Origin: Quisquiliibacterium transsilvanicum
GTDB lineage: Bacteria; Pseudomonadota; Gammaproteobacteria; Burkholderiales; Burkholderiaceae_E
Reading direction: 5' to 3'
NCBI RefSeq assembly: GCF_014202215.1
Contig: NZ_JACHGB010000004.1
Location: 161,255 to 225,254 of the forward strand
Length of the DNA: 64,000 nt
Translations under genes and position numbers: made by a program
The notes under the pieces: model-generated
Database searches by the model: none
What the model was told of the DNA's origin: nothing
The model's input: the letters and a program-made list of their open reading frames with translations, nothing else
In this document: one piece after another, positions 27,612 through 36,733 of the stretch
Layout: each line of letters begins with the position of its first letter
Numbering within the stretch: position 1 is the stretch's first letter

Positions 27612-29500
27612 TCATGTTCCTCTCTCGGCAACCTTCGGGTTGCCGTTTTTTATGTCGAGCATCAGGCGTACGCGGGTTCCCCCCGTCGCGGACTCGATGT
27701 CCAGCCGGCCCCGCAGGGCATCCGCGCGTGCACGCATGTTGCGCATGCCCCGGCCGTCCAGCCGGGAATCGTCCGGCAGTCCCTGTCCGTCGTCCTCGAC
27801 TTCAATCCGCAGAAGTCCTGTCTCGGCGTCCCAGAGGGCCCGGATCGTCAGTCTTCCGGCCCGCGAGTGGCGCAGTGCGTTGTTGCTGGCCTCCTGCACG
27901 ATGCGCATGATCTGCAGCAGCGAGGTGGAGGGAAGCTCCGGGAAGCCCTCCAGGCGCACTTCGAGCGACGGTTCGATGCGGGCACTGCACAGGCGGCTTT
28001 CGACCCGGTGGGCGTAGTCCACGAGCAGGTGCTCGAGCACTCCTGCGGGACGGGCCGCGGAATCGAGCATCAGCCGGAGGTCGTCGATGCAATCGTTCAC
28101 GTGCTGGGCAGCCTGTTGAACCGTCGCTTTTCCGCTGGCCAGCGCAACGCGCGTGATCGAAAGTGTGGATAGGAATCCGTCGTGCATGTCGCGCAGCAGA
28201 CGTTCGCGTTCGTCCGCGCGGGCGCGCTGCTGCTCGATCTCCAGGATGCGGCCATGGCTGCTTCGCAGCTCAGCCTCCCGCTCGTCGAGCCTCGATTGCA
28301 GGATTGACGAGAGGTTGCGGCTTGTGCGCAGAGCGGCAGCGAGGGCCGAGATCATCCCCATCCCGATCAGGAAGAGGGTGAGCGCGCTCGAGTACACGAG
28401 AACGTACACCCCGGTGAAGGAGCCGCCGCCCCGCAGCCGAAGCAGATCCAGAGTGCCGGCGACGGGCACGACCAGGAAGGTCAGCGCCATGGCCCAGTCG
28501 CTCTTCGTGCCTGAGCGCCATGCCCAGCGAAGCGACGCCACCGAGATCGTCACGCCCAGCAGTTGCAGGGGCAGGTACAGCACGCTGATCAGGATCGGGT
28601 CCAGCCGGAACAGCCATGCGAGGACGGGGGAGATCACCGCGTAGCCCAGCAGGGCCCGGACGTAGCCCGGCCGGTCGCGCTTGAAGTAGGCGAGGTAGGT
28701 GAGACCCAACAGGCAGGTGAACGCCAGACGGCTGGCGAAGACGACCCAGTCGAAGGGATCGAAGGGAATCAGCGGGCTGGTCACCAGGATGTTGAGGTTG
28801 CTGATCACCGCGAGCAGGCAGGTCAGGCCGTACCAGAGGTAGAGACGGCCCTCCTGGAGCTGCAGGTGGATGAGCAGCGCGAGCATGCCCGGTCCGAGCG
28901 TCAGCCAGAGCTCAGGGCGTCGATCGAGCCCACCTGGAGCAGGTGTCGAGGCAGGTACGCCTCTCGGTACAGCGCGTCGGCGGGGCCGATGGTGACGGCC
29001 GACAGGCCGTTGCTCTGCCGGTGGTTGGCGAACACCTCGATCTCGATGAGGTTGCTGCCCGGGCGCCACGCGGACCGGGGCGGACGGACGAACAGCGGCC
29101 GGTGATGGCAGCGCATCGCCTCGAGGGGAAGCGATCCGCAGCCGCCGACCTCGAGTCCGTTCAGGATCACCCGTCCGGAACGGCTGATCCTTGGAATGTA
29201 GAGCGCGAAGTCCGCCATCGGATCGGCGATCCGGAGCTCGAGCCGGTAGCTGACTCGACTTCCCCGGGGCGCGAAGTCACCGGGCTGAAGCCGATGCGGC
29301 AGGCTCACGGGCCGCGTTCCGGACTCTGTCGCCAGGACGGCTTCGGACAGGATCTCGGGCATCGCCGCAAGCGCACCGGACGCGGCAGCGAGCAGCGACA
29401 GGCAAGCGAGCACCGCCAGGCGGGCACGCAGGGCGCGCATTCCGAGGCTGGCTGCGCCGGCGAGGAGCCCCCGCCTCGGTGAGACGGAAGCCGTGCTCAA
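27612..29500 (-). pseudogene. 7TM-DISM type sensor histidine kinase (NarX/DesK-like), frameshifted
   Basis: Two minus-strand frames together make one kinase. The first (29500 to 28901) begins with a signal-peptide-like stretch and a beta-rich extracellular sensor domain, and reads L-Q-V-G-S-I-D-A-L before a stop at 28901. The -1 frame takes over with E-L-W-L-T-L-G-P-G-M-L, giving seven membrane helices, a HisKA_3 core R-D-M-H-D-G-F-L-S-T-L and an ATPase end (NALRHSRAG, D-D-G-Q-G-L-P). The join lies near 28905-28915. One base change of length would restore a full protein of about 625 residues. Either a true inactivating mutation, a sequencing error or programmed shifting explains it. It overlaps the NarL-type regulator by 4 bases and is its evident partner. 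Confidence 0.8.
27626..27651 (+). terminator. Rho-independent terminator of the three-gene sensor operon
   Basis: GGCAACC pairs with GGTTGCC around a stable TTCG loop, followed by TTTTTT. It acts on the plus strand. It also lies within the last codons of the convergent kinase frame on the minus strand. Confidence 0.92.
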
Positions 29501-30093
29501 TCCAGCAGTCCCATCGATCGCGCGCGCGTGATGGCTTCCACCTTGGAGTGGGCTTCGAGCTTCTGGTAGACGCGGCGGACGTAGGTCTGGACGGTGGAGC
29601 GCGCCACGCCCATGCTCGACGCCGCCCGCTTGTAGGACGTGCCCTTGGCCAGCAGTGCCAGCAGCTCCAGTTCCTTGGGAGCGAGCATCAGTCCGGGGCC
29701 TGAGTCGCCGCCGGAGCCGGCGGGTTGCGCCATCCTGAGAAGATGGCGAGCGAGCGAGGGGCTGATCGGATATTCGCCGTGCATCGCCCGGCTGATCGCG
29801 TCGGAGATTCCTAGGGCCGTATCGTCCTTGAGCAGGTAACCCCGGGCGCCGGCGCGGATTGCATCGAGCACGTGTGCTTCGTCCGAATGGATGGATGCGA
29901 CGAGGACCGGGGTATCGGGATGCCGCGTGCGCACCGCCCGGATCACCTCGATGCCGCTCATGTCAGGCAGGCCGAGATCCACCAGAACGATCGAGAACCT
30001 CGCATCCGGCTCGCTCAGCGCCCGCAGGGCCTCGGCGCCGCATCCGGCGGCGCGCGTCGGCAGGGAAGGCCCGAGTTCGCGCAGCGCTGCCTG
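29497..30093 (-). pseudogene. NarL/LuxR-type response regulator, 3' part of an IS-split gene
   Basis: About 198 residues: most of the receiver domain with phospho-acceptor Asp in I-V-L-V-D-L-G-L-P-D-M-S-G, the conserved Lys in Y-L-L-K-D-D, and a complete LuxR-type helix-turn-helix (A-P-K-E-L-E-L-L-A-L-L-A-K-G then Y-K-R-A-A-S-S-M-G-V-A-R-S-T-V-Q-T-Y-V). The first strand of the receiver is missing here and is found beyond the insertion, at 31294-31494. A TTG at 30111, inside the IS end, could start a truncated product, but it would lack the acidic residues that bind magnesium. Confidence 0.85.
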
Positions 30094-30107
30094 CGTAGCC
30101 TTCCCCG

Positions 30108-30971
30108 TCAAGTGGACAACTCGAAATCAGAGACTTCGGGTTTGAAACTCCTCGGCATGAACTCTGCGGGCGGGACATCGCCGAGCGACTCATGCGGCCG
30201 GTACTCGTTGTAGTCCGTCAGCCATTCGTCGGCGATCCGCTGCACATCGCCAAGCCGGTTGAACAGATGCGCGTCGAGCACCTCTTCGCGGAACGTGCGG
30301 TTGAACCGCTCGACGAAGGCATTCTGGTTGGGCTTGCCAGGCTCGATGTACAGCAGCTTGATCCCGTTGCGCTCGGCCCAGTCGGTGAACTTGTCCGCGG
30401 TGAACTCCGGCCCGTTGTCCAGGCGAATGGCGTCGGGCTTGCCGTAGACCTCGACGAGCTGCTCCATCACCCGAACCACCCGGGCCGACGGAATCGATTT
30501 GCCGCACTCGATGCGCAGCGCCTCCCGGTTGCCCTCGTCGATCACGTTCAGCGTCCGGAACGTGCGCCCGTCGTACATCGCGTCGTGCGTGAAATCCATC
30601 GACCAGATCCTGTTGAGCCCCTGTGGCGCCTCCAGCGGCTGGCGCTCCCGAGTGAACGTCCTGCGCTTGGCCTTGCGCTTCAGGTTCAGCCGCATCTGGC
30701 AGTACACCCGGTGAACCCGCTTGTGGTTCCACCCATAGCCATCGGCCCGAAGCCGCCGGAAGCACTTCCAGAACCCCCAGCGCGTGCGCTTGGCGACGAT
30801 CCCGTTCAGGACGTCGACCACCCCCGCATCGCGCTGCGCCCAGTCCACCGTAGGTGCGTAATACGCCGACCGCGACAGCCTCACGGTCTTGCAAGCACGC
30901 GCAATCGAAAGACGGTGCTCCGACACCATCACCTCGATCGCCGCGCGCTTGGCGGCCGGCGTTACAACTTT
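30108..30971 (-). CDS. IS3-family transposase OrfB (integrase core)
   Basis: About 285 residues with the DDE integrase core: W-S-M-D-F-T-H-D (first Asp), A-I-R-L-D-N-G-P-E-F (second Asp) and N-A-F-V-E-R-F-N-R-T-F-R (Glu). The N-terminal H-R-L-S-I-A-R-A-C segment and the C-terminal YNEYRPHESLG tail are typical. It is made as an OrfAB fusion through a -1 shift, so the 5' boundary given here is the likely shift site and not a start codon. No stop or frameshift is seen in the core; the element may be active. Confidence 0.9.
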   Translation of the reverse strand, partial: KVVTPAAKRAAIEVMVSEHRLSIARACKTVRLSRSAYYAPTVDWAQRDAGVVDVLNGIVAKRTRWGFWKCFRRLRADGYGWNHKRVHRVYCQMRLNLKRKAKRRTFTRERQPLEAPQGLNRIWSMDFTHDAMYDGRTFRTLNVIDEGNREALRIECGKSIPSARVVRVMEQLVEVYGKPDAIRLDNGPEFTADKFTDWAERNGIKLLYIEPGKPNQNAFVERFNRTFREEVLDAHLFNRLGDVQRIADEWLTDYNEYRPHESLGDVPPAEFMPRSFKPEVSDFELST

Positions 30972-31228
30972 CGCGATAGAACGTCCTTGATCGCTGCGTT
31001 CTCCAGCGCCAGCTCCGCGTACATCCGCTTGAGCCGCGCGTTCTCGGCCTCGAGCTCCTTGACCCGCTTGAGCTCCGAGACCGACATGCCGGCGTACTTG
31101 CTCTTCCATTGGTAGAACGTGGCGCTGCTGATCCCGTGCTTGCGGCACACCTCGGCCACCGGCACACCGGCCTCGCCTTCGGCCAGCACCGCCATCATCT
31201 GCCTCTCTGTGAACTTCGACTTCCTCAT
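30962..31228 (-). CDS. IS3-family transposase OrfA
   Basis: An 88-residue protein with the helix-turn-helix of IS407-group OrfA (S-K-F-T-E-R-Q-M-M-A-V-L, V-C-R-K-H-G-I-S-S-A-T-F-Y-Q-W-K-S-K-Y) and a leucine-zipper-like helix (L-E-A-E-N-A-R-L-K-R-M-Y). It binds the element ends. It overlaps the OrfB frame, which lies in the -1 phase, so OrfAB fusion by ribosomal slippage near 30969-30973 (GCGAAAG) is expected. Confidence 0.93.
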   Translation of the reverse strand: MRKSKFTERQMMAVLAEGEAGVPVAEVCRKHGISSATFYQWKSKYAGMSVSELKRVKELEAENARLKRMYAELALENAAIKDVLSRKL

Positions 31229-31293
31229 CGCTTCTCCTGCGCTTGAAGGAAGTCTCCAGTTTCAAACTGTCCATCGCAAGGGGAAGGCTACGC

Positions 31294-31494
31294 CTGCAGC
31301 AATTCCCGGAAGACCGGCTCGTCCTCCACGACGAGTCCTGCAGCGCATCCATCGGCGGCTTCGCTCGCATCGGAGGCCTGATCGGTGCAGGGGCGGAGGG
31401 GCGCCGCGCGGTCCTCGCTTCGACCGATCCGCGCAAGGCGCAGCTTGCCGAACGCGAGCTGCGCCGTACCGGCTTCCACCGGCTCGAGGACCAT
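31294..31494 (-). pseudogene. NarL-type response regulator, 5' part of an IS-split gene
   Basis: On the minus strand this frame ends G-L-V-V-E-D-E-P-V-F-R-E-L-L-Q-A, the first strand and helix of a receiver domain including the acidic pair that binds magnesium. Joined to the part at 29497-30093 it reads R-E-L-L-Q-A-A-L-R-E-L-G-P-S, a normal receiver. The true start is unclear: ATG 31494 is the nearest ATG in frame and would give an N-terminal extension of about 40 residues. Confidence 0.7.
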
Positions 31495-31579
31495 GGGGGC
31501 ACCTGGGATGGCCATGAGCGGCGAGGGGTGTTCTTCGATGCGCGTGGGCGTGCGCCGGTGCCCGGGCCACGCGTGGGGC

Positions 31580-32137
31580 TCAGCGCCGCGGCCAGGGCGC
31601 CGGCGCTGCAACCGGGCCGGTGAACGCCTCGTCCATGTAGGCCTTGACCGACCGCAGATCGCGCGCGAGCTCGGCTGCGTCCACCGTGGGGTCGTGCAGG
31701 GTGTACTCGAAGGCGCTCCCGGGAAACCGTACCAGATGCGAGCTGGCGATGATCTCCGTGCCGTTGGCGGTTGGCGCGACGCGATAGACGGTGCGCTGGT
31801 CGATCCGTCGGCCGAATGCATTCCCGAATCGCGCTGCGGTCAGCAGGTCGTCGAGGCGGCGCGAGCGCACCACCTCGCGGGCGTCGGCGCTGCGCAGGGT
31901 CCACTCGCCGCCGACGCGCAGACGGATGACGGCGGAAATGACCCGGGCGGGCTCCCGCTCCGCGACGAGGATGCGGGCATGGGGCGCCGGCCCCGCCGCC
32001 GCGTCTGGCCCCGGCTGCCCGTCCGCGGATGGCGCGGCGCATCCCGAAAGAAGGGCCGCTGCCGCGGACAGGACAACGAGACCCCGGGCCCGGCCATGAA
32101 CCGGCCGGCGGCGAAGCAAAGAGAAGATCTTGCGCAT
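31580..32137 (-). CDS. Putative lipoprotein of unknown function
   Basis: A 185-residue protein. ATG 32137 gives a basic N-terminus, a hydrophobic helix and the lipobox L-L-S-G-C at residues about 29-33, so it should be a lipid-anchored envelope protein. The mature part is alpha/beta with no motif I recognise (R-L-R-V-G-G-E-W-T-L-R-S-A near the middle, then G-N-A-F-G-R-R-I-D-Q-R-T-V-Y). Longer in-frame starts upstream would bury the signal sequence and are rejected. Its neighbour upstream on the same strand is open space; downstream is the broken response regulator. Confidence 0.7.
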   Translation of the reverse strand: MRKIFSLLRRRPVHGRARGLVVLSAAAALLSGCAAPSADGQPGPDAAAGPAPHARILVAEREPARVISAVIRLRVGGEWTLRSADAREVVRSRRLDDLLTAARFGNAFGRRIDQRTVYRVAPTANGTEIIASSHLVRFPGSAFEYTLHDPTVDAAELARDLRSVKAYMDEAFTGPVAAPAPWPRR

Positions 32138-32542
32138 GACGTATTCCACGATGGCGGCCGGGGCCGAGTTCGCGCTCGGTGCGGAGCAGTCGACTCGTGT
32201 GACGAGCGCGGGCGGTGACGACGAGACGGCCGCGCGCATCGGATAACAGGACGGGCCAAGAGTAGCACTCGGAAACGTGAAACACAAAATCCGTTTTCGA
32301 TTAAGAGGGGCGATCCGGGAGGGGCGGTCCTTGTTGCGCCAAGGGGAATTACGGCAACTCGCGGCCAGACTTTGCTTGACATAAAAATCACTATGCGCGA
32401 CCATGAATGTGGAATCACGATATAAAAACGTCGGGAATCGGTCCCCTGCTGATCGCAGGGGCCGTGACGCATGAGCTGACCGGCGCAGGATGCGGCGCGT
32501 CCTCTGCGCGGCGTCCCACCAACCCAGACCGTCAGTGCCGAA
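32138..32542. other. Divergent intergenic region, no gene seen
   Basis: About 400 bp between the lipoprotein (minus) and the pilus operon (plus). It contains an AT-rich stretch with TTGACA at 32376-32381 and TATAAA near 32421-32426 (spacing too wide to form one promoter together). Promoters for both directions are expected here, but I could not assign them. Confidence 0.5.
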
Positions 32543-33901
32543 ATGCTCCTAATCAGTCTTCCAGCCTCCGATGGCTCCGCGCGGGGAGGCTGCCAGTACG
32601 TTCTCCTGCGCGGCCGCAAGGTGATTGGCAGCGGTGCGCTCGCGGTCGAGGAGCTGCCGGCGGTGCCCGCCGGCGCTGTCCGAGTGGCTCTGGAGTGCGG
32701 GCTCGCCTTCTCGGAGCGGGTGGAGGTGGCCGCGTTCAATCGCGCCGTGGTGCCGTTCTCCGTTCGCAGGCACCTGAAGGGGCTTTCGGTCTTTCCCGGG
32801 GCGTTTCGCGAGGCGGTCTCCGCGGACTCGCTGTCCGGCGGAAGGGCGTCCGCCTGGGTCACCGCCGCCCCCGAGTCCGACGTCGAATCCGGCCTTCGAC
32901 AGGTCGATTCGACGACGCGTCCGGTGGAGGTGGTGACGCTTGCCGAGGTCGCGGTGGCAGCGCTGGCCGGAGAGGTGCGGCCGGAGCCGATGCTCGTCCA
33001 TTGGGCTCGCGGGGCGCAGCTGGTGAGCCTCGTGGTCGAGCGCGGACGGGTTGCGTGGTCTCGTGTGCAGCGCGTGGTCCAGGGCGGCGGGGAGGCGCAG
33101 TTGGCGCAGGCCGTCGAGGCCGCCGAGGCGGTCGTCCCCGTCGGGATGCGTTCGTCGCTGACGGGGCGCATGTTCCTCGGGTTCGTGCTGGATCTGCCGG
33201 ACCGCAGCAACGGGGCATTTCTCGAGCGAATCCACCCGCAGGAGCGTTTCGCGCGGCTGTTCTCCGGAGCGGGGCCGGACGAGGTCGCGGCGCGACCTGA
33301 GCTCTACGGGCTGGTGTTCGTTCCTCCGGGGCTTTCGCTTGCCGGCGAGGACTACAGAGCGCAGGTCGGCGCCCGGCGGCTGGGCCGTCGGCTGGTTCTC
33401 GCGACGGTCCTGGCGGGCGTGGCGGCACTGGTGGTCGCAGCGGGAGGCTGGCTCAGTGCGGGGCAGCTCGAGGCCCGTCACGAGGCCGAGTCCGCCCGGC
33501 TCGAGCAGCGCGCAGCGCGGGCGCGCGCCGTGCTTCCGGAGGTGGCGCGCATCGACGAACTGAAGCGCTCGCTCGCCGTCGCCGGGCAGAGCATGTCGGG
33601 GCTGCGCGCCGACTACTTCCTCTCGCGCTTCGCGGAGGTTCTGCCGGCGGATGCCCGGCTGCGCCAGGTCGCGATCCGGAAGGCGGGCCAGAAGGAGGCC
33701 GCCGGCAGTTACGAAGTTGCCTTCCGGGTCGAGGTCTCCGGCGCGTATCGATCGACGAAGGCCCAGGCGGAGCGCATGGTGGCCGCGTTCGCCTCGATGG
33801 GGGAGCTGCGGGGAACCCAGCTTCTGCACGACCCGGACGCGGCACCGGGAGGTCTGGCGACCCTCAGGGGAACGCTGATCGTGGCCGCCGCGGGATTCTG
33901 A
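32543..33901 (+). CDS. MSHA-like pilus assembly protein (PilM/PilN-like, MshI type)
   Basis: A 452-residue protein. Residues 1 to about 270 resemble the actin-like PilM/GspL cytoplasmic domain (E-P-M-L-V-H-W-A-R-G-A-Q-L-V-S-L-V-V-E). One transmembrane helix follows near residues 281-310 and then a PilN-like coiled and ferredoxin-fold periplasmic part. This resembles MshI of the MSHA pilus, which forms the inner-membrane alignment complex. The gene opens a run of about ten closely spaced genes. The ATPase gene overlaps its stop by one base. No strong ribosome site is seen before ATG 32543. Confidence 0.75.
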   Translation: MLLISLPASDGSARGGCQYVLLRGRKVIGSGALAVEELPAVPAGAVRVALECGLAFSERVEVAAFNRAVVPFSVRRHLKGLSVFPGAFREAVSADSLSGGRASAWVTAAPESDVESGLRQVDSTTRPVEVVTLAEVAVAALAGEVRPEPMLVHWARGAQLVSLVVERGRVAWSRVQRVVQGGGEAQLAQAVEAAEAVVPVGMRSSLTGRMFLGFVLDLPDRSNGAFLERIHPQERFARLFSGAGPDEVAARPELYGLVFVPPGLSLAGEDYRAQVGARRLGRRLVLATVLAGVAALVVAAGGWLSAGQLEARHEAESARLEQRAARARAVLPEVARIDELKRSLAVAGQSMSGLRADYFLSRFAEVLPADARLRQVAIRKAGQKEAAGSYEVAFRVEVSGAYRSTKAQAERMVAAFASMGELRGTQLLHDPDAAPGGLATLRGTLIVAAAGF

Positions 33902-35511
33902 TGCCCGAACAGTCCGGGTCTCCCGGGGACCTCCTCGCCGCGCACCTGCTGGGTGCCGGGATCGTCGCGCCTCACTACCTGGAGTACGCGTCCCGGGTGC
34001 AGCGGCTCACGAAGCGCGGACTGGCCGACGTGCTGCTGGAGCTCAGGCTCCTGGGGGACGAGGAGCTCGCCGAAGCGTTCGGGGCCGTCCTGGGGCTGCC
34101 GGTTCACACGCCGCGCGTCTCCGATTTCGATGCCGATGCGCTGGCGGAGGTGCCGTATGCCTTCGCGCGACAGGCCCGCGTCCTGCCGCTGCGCATCGAA
34201 GGCGACGAGCTCGTCATCGCCACGGCCGACCCCTTGTCTGGGGACGCCGATGGCCGGCTCGGCCGGCTGTCGTCGCGGCAGTTGCGCTGGGTGGTGGCTC
34301 CACGGGGCCAGCTGGTCCGCTGCGTCGAATCCTTCTATCACTCCTCGCAGCGTCCGATCGACGCCGAGATCGATCAGTTCACGAGGGCCGGCTCGATCTC
34401 GGGAAGCTTCGACGCGGAGCGTCTCGTCGAGCTTCTGATCGGCGCCGGCATCCAGGCAGGCGCGTCTGACGTCCACCTGGTGCCGTCCTCGATGGCGTCC
34501 CTGGTCTTCCTGCGCATCGACGGCGTGCTGCAGCAGCGCTACGTGCTTCCCGCGGACGCGCACGTGCGCCTAGCGTCGGTGATCAAGGTTGCCTCCGGGA
34601 TGGACATCGCGGAGTCGCGGCGTCCCCAGGACGGGAGGATGACCTTCACGCTGATGCAGGAGGCCTTCGACCTGAGGGTCTCGGTCGTGCCGACCACCCG
34701 CGGGGAGAGCGTCGTGGTGCGCATCCTGTCGGCCGAGGGCGACGTCATCCCGCTGCGCCGGCTGGGCTTCACGCAGCAGCAGCAGGACGCCATCCGTGGG
34801 ATGTTCGCCCAGCCGGCTGGCATCGTCCTGGCGGCCGGGCCTACCGGGTCCGGAAAGACGACGTCGCTCTACGCGGCGCTGCGCACGCAGAGCCTGCTGG
34901 AGCGCAACGTCATGACGATCGAGGATCCGGTCGAGTACGCAATGCCCCTGGTCCGGCAGGTATCGGCCAACGAGCGCACCGGGGTCTCCTTCGCCAGCGC
35001 GATCCGTTCATTCCTGCGCCAGGACCCCGACGTGATGATGGTCGGCGAGATCCGCGACCACGAGTCCGCCGTGATGGCGGTGCGCGCGGCGCAGACCGGC
35101 CATCTCGTGCCTGCCTCGCTGCACACGAACAGCGCCGTCGGTGCAGTGATCCGGATGCGCGACCTCGGCATCGAGCCCTATCTGCTCAGCGCGTCCATCG
35201 TGGGGGTCGTGGCCCAGCGTCTCGTGAGGCGCCTGTGCGGCGCGTGCGGCGGCGCGAAGAGCCCGCGCGCCGCGTCGCGAGGGTGCGTGCGCTGCGGGCA
35301 CACCGGCTACTCGGGCAGGGTGGTCGTCGGCGAGGTGTTCGTGTTCGACGAGGGCATGCGCGAGCTCGTGCAGGCAGGCGCCGGCGCACACGAGATGCAC
35401 CGCTACGCGCTGGCCCAAGGGATGGAGGACATGCACGCTTCCGGCCGCCGTCTCGTCCGTGACGGGGTGACCGACGAGGCGGAGCTGGCCCGCGTCCTGG
35501 GGGACCTCTGA
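33901..35511 (+). CDS. mshE: Type IV pilus assembly ATPase (GspE/PilB/MshE family)
   Basis: A 536-residue extension ATPase. The N-terminal MshEN/GspE-N domain covers residues about 30-130. The motor domain has Walker A G-P-T-G-S-G-K-T-T, an Asp box ending D-P-D-V-M-M-V-G-E-I-R-D and a His box A-S-L-H-T-N-S. A short Cys-rich zinc segment (LCGACGGAKSPRAASRGCVR) precedes the C-terminus, as in GspE-type ATPases. It drives pilin extraction in the inner membrane together with the platform protein downstream. It overlaps the upstream gene by one base; the platform gene begins 1 bp after its stop. Confidence 0.93.
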   Translation: MPEQSGSPGDLLAAHLLGAGIVAPHYLEYASRVQRLTKRGLADVLLELRLLGDEELAEAFGAVLGLPVHTPRVSDFDADALAEVPYAFARQARVLPLRIEGDELVIATADPLSGDADGRLGRLSSRQLRWVVAPRGQLVRCVESFYHSSQRPIDAEIDQFTRAGSISGSFDAERLVELLIGAGIQAGASDVHLVPSSMASLVFLRIDGVLQQRYVLPADAHVRLASVIKVASGMDIAESRRPQDGRMTFTLMQEAFDLRVSVVPTTRGESVVVRILSAEGDVIPLRRLGFTQQQQDAIRGMFAQPAGIVLAAGPTGSGKTTSLYAALRTQSLLERNVMTIEDPVEYAMPLVRQVSANERTGVSFASAIRSFLRQDPDVMMVGEIRDHESAVMAVRAAQTGHLVPASLHTNSAVGAVIRMRDLGIEPYLLSASIVGVVAQRLVRRLCGACGGAKSPRAASRGCVRCGHTGYSGRVVVGEVFVFDEGMRELVQAGAGAHEMHRYALAQGMEDMHASGRRLVRDGVTDEAELARVLGDL

Positions 35512-35512
35512 G

Positions 35513-36733
35513 ATGCCGATCTACTTCTACCAGACGCTCGGGGCGGACGGTACGCTGCGCCGGGGCACCGGCCAGTTCTCGGGGCTGGACGATCTCCTGA
35601 GCGAGGTCGAGGCCCGCGGCGACGTGCTCTACCGGGTGGGCGCCACCCCGGCGCCGCTCGACGGCCTCCTCCGGCTGCAGCCGCGCCACCTCTCCCTGCC
35701 GGCGGTGGTGGAGTTCTGCCATTTCGTCTCCGAATACCTGGCGTCGGGCGCGACGCTGCAAGGGGCGCTCGAGGATCTGGCTGCAGCGTCGCGCTTCTCG
35801 TCGCTGAAGCAGCGCGTCCGCGTGATCCGCAGGTCGATCACGGCGGGGCATTCCCTTTCGGAGGCGATGACCGAGGCGGGCGGGTTCCGGCCGTTCGTCG
35901 TCAGCATGGTCGCGGCCGGGGAGCAATCCGGCACGCTGGCCCGGGTGCTGCGCGCCTGTGCCGACCACCTGGAGCAGACGCTCGCGCTGCGCCGATCGGT
36001 GCGGCGCGGGGCGATCTACCCCGTGGCGGTCCTTCTCGTGCTCGGCGTGGCGCTGGGCTTCTGGATCTCGGTGGTGGTGCCGAACATCGGGCAGCTCTTT
36101 CGCGTGGCGAACATGCCGGTGCCTGAGCTGACCCAGGACGTGGTCGACGCGACCGCCTGGATCCAGGCCAATGGCGCCCTGCTGCTCTGGCTGCCCGCGC
36201 TTCTGCCGGTGCTCTGGTTTGCCGCTTTGCGCTGGCAGCCGATGCGCAGGGCGGTCGACGGCGTGCGCTGGCGCGTGCCGCTGGTGGCGCCCCTTCTGCG
36301 CACCACGACCCTGTCCTTCTTCTTCCTGAACCTGTCGGCGATGTACGGGGCCGGGCTGACGCTGTCGCGGGCGCTCGAGCTGCTCGAGCGGGACGTCCAG
36401 AACCATGCCTTCGGGCGCCGGCTCGCGTCGATCCGCGAGGCGGTCGCCGCAGGCAGCCCGCTGGCCGCGGCCATGAGCTCGCAGAAGATCTTCGATCCGC
36501 TGCCGGTCCACCTGGTCCGGCTCGGCGAGAGCACCGGCCAGCTCGAGCCCCAGCTCGCGCGGCTGGCCGCCCACTACGCGGCGAAAGCCAGGGCGCGCAT
36601 CGAAGTGATCGTCAAGCTCGCGGAGCCGGCGATCCTCCTGGTCGTGGGCGCGGTCTTCGCGCTGCTGGTCGCCGCGCTGGTGCTCCCGGTCTACGACATC
36701 GTCAACCAGGTCGGAGGGATGCGCCTGTGGTGA
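35513..36733 (+). CDS. mshG: Type IV pilus inner-membrane platform protein (GspF/PilC/MshG family)
   Basis: A 406-residue polytopic protein with the duplicated GspF domain. The first copy covers residues about 60-190 (F-C-H-F-V-S-E-Y-L-A-S-G-A-T-L) and the second about 260-390 (F-F-L-N-L-S-A-M-Y-G-A-G-L-T-L). Three transmembrane helices are visible (near 165-185, 215-235, 370-395). It couples ATPase turnover to pilin assembly. Length is normal. It lies immediately after the ATPase gene and overlaps the prepilin-like gene. Confidence 0.93.
   Translation: MPIYFYQTLGADGTLRRGTGQFSGLDDLLSEVEARGDVLYRVGATPAPLDGLLRLQPRHLSLPAVVEFCHFVSEYLASGATLQGALEDLAAASRFSSLKQRVRVIRRSITAGHSLSEAMTEAGGFRPFVVSMVAAGEQSGTLARVLRACADHLEQTLALRRSVRRGAIYPVAVLLVLGVALGFWISVVVPNIGQLFRVANMPVPELTQDVVDATAWIQANGALLLWLPALLPVLWFAALRWQPMRRAVDGVRWRVPLVAPLLRTTTLSFFFLNLSAMYGAGLTLSRALELLERDVQNHAFGRRLASIREAVAAGSPLAAAMSSQKIFDPLPVHLVRLGESTGQLEPQLARLAAHYAAKARARIEVIVKLAEPAILLVVGAVFALLVAALVLPVYDIVNQVGGMRLW

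Larger units (their letters stand above)
30094..31293 (-). mobile_element. IS3-family (IS407-type) insertion sequence
   Basis: About 1200 bp carrying OrfA and OrfB on the minus strand. The ends are inverted repeats: the left reads CGTAGCCTTCCCC, and the right end gives the same bases in reverse complement. Further inward TGGACA and GAGACTTC also match. It is flanked by CCTG on both sides (30090-30093 and 31294-31297). The repeat could be counted as 4 to 6 bases because of local symmetry. Deleting the element and one repeat copy exactly restores the response regulator frame. Confidence 0.9.

Noticed and set aside
30113-31274. Shorter IS boundaries starting at the TGGACA inner repeats
   Set aside because: The outer CGTAGCCTTCCCC repeats with flanking CCTG restore the broken gene exactly, so the longer element is correct.
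31243-31623. Plus-strand frame of 126 codons next to the IS407-type element
   Set aside because: It crosses the IS end and lies opposite the 5' part of the response regulator. No domain was recognised.
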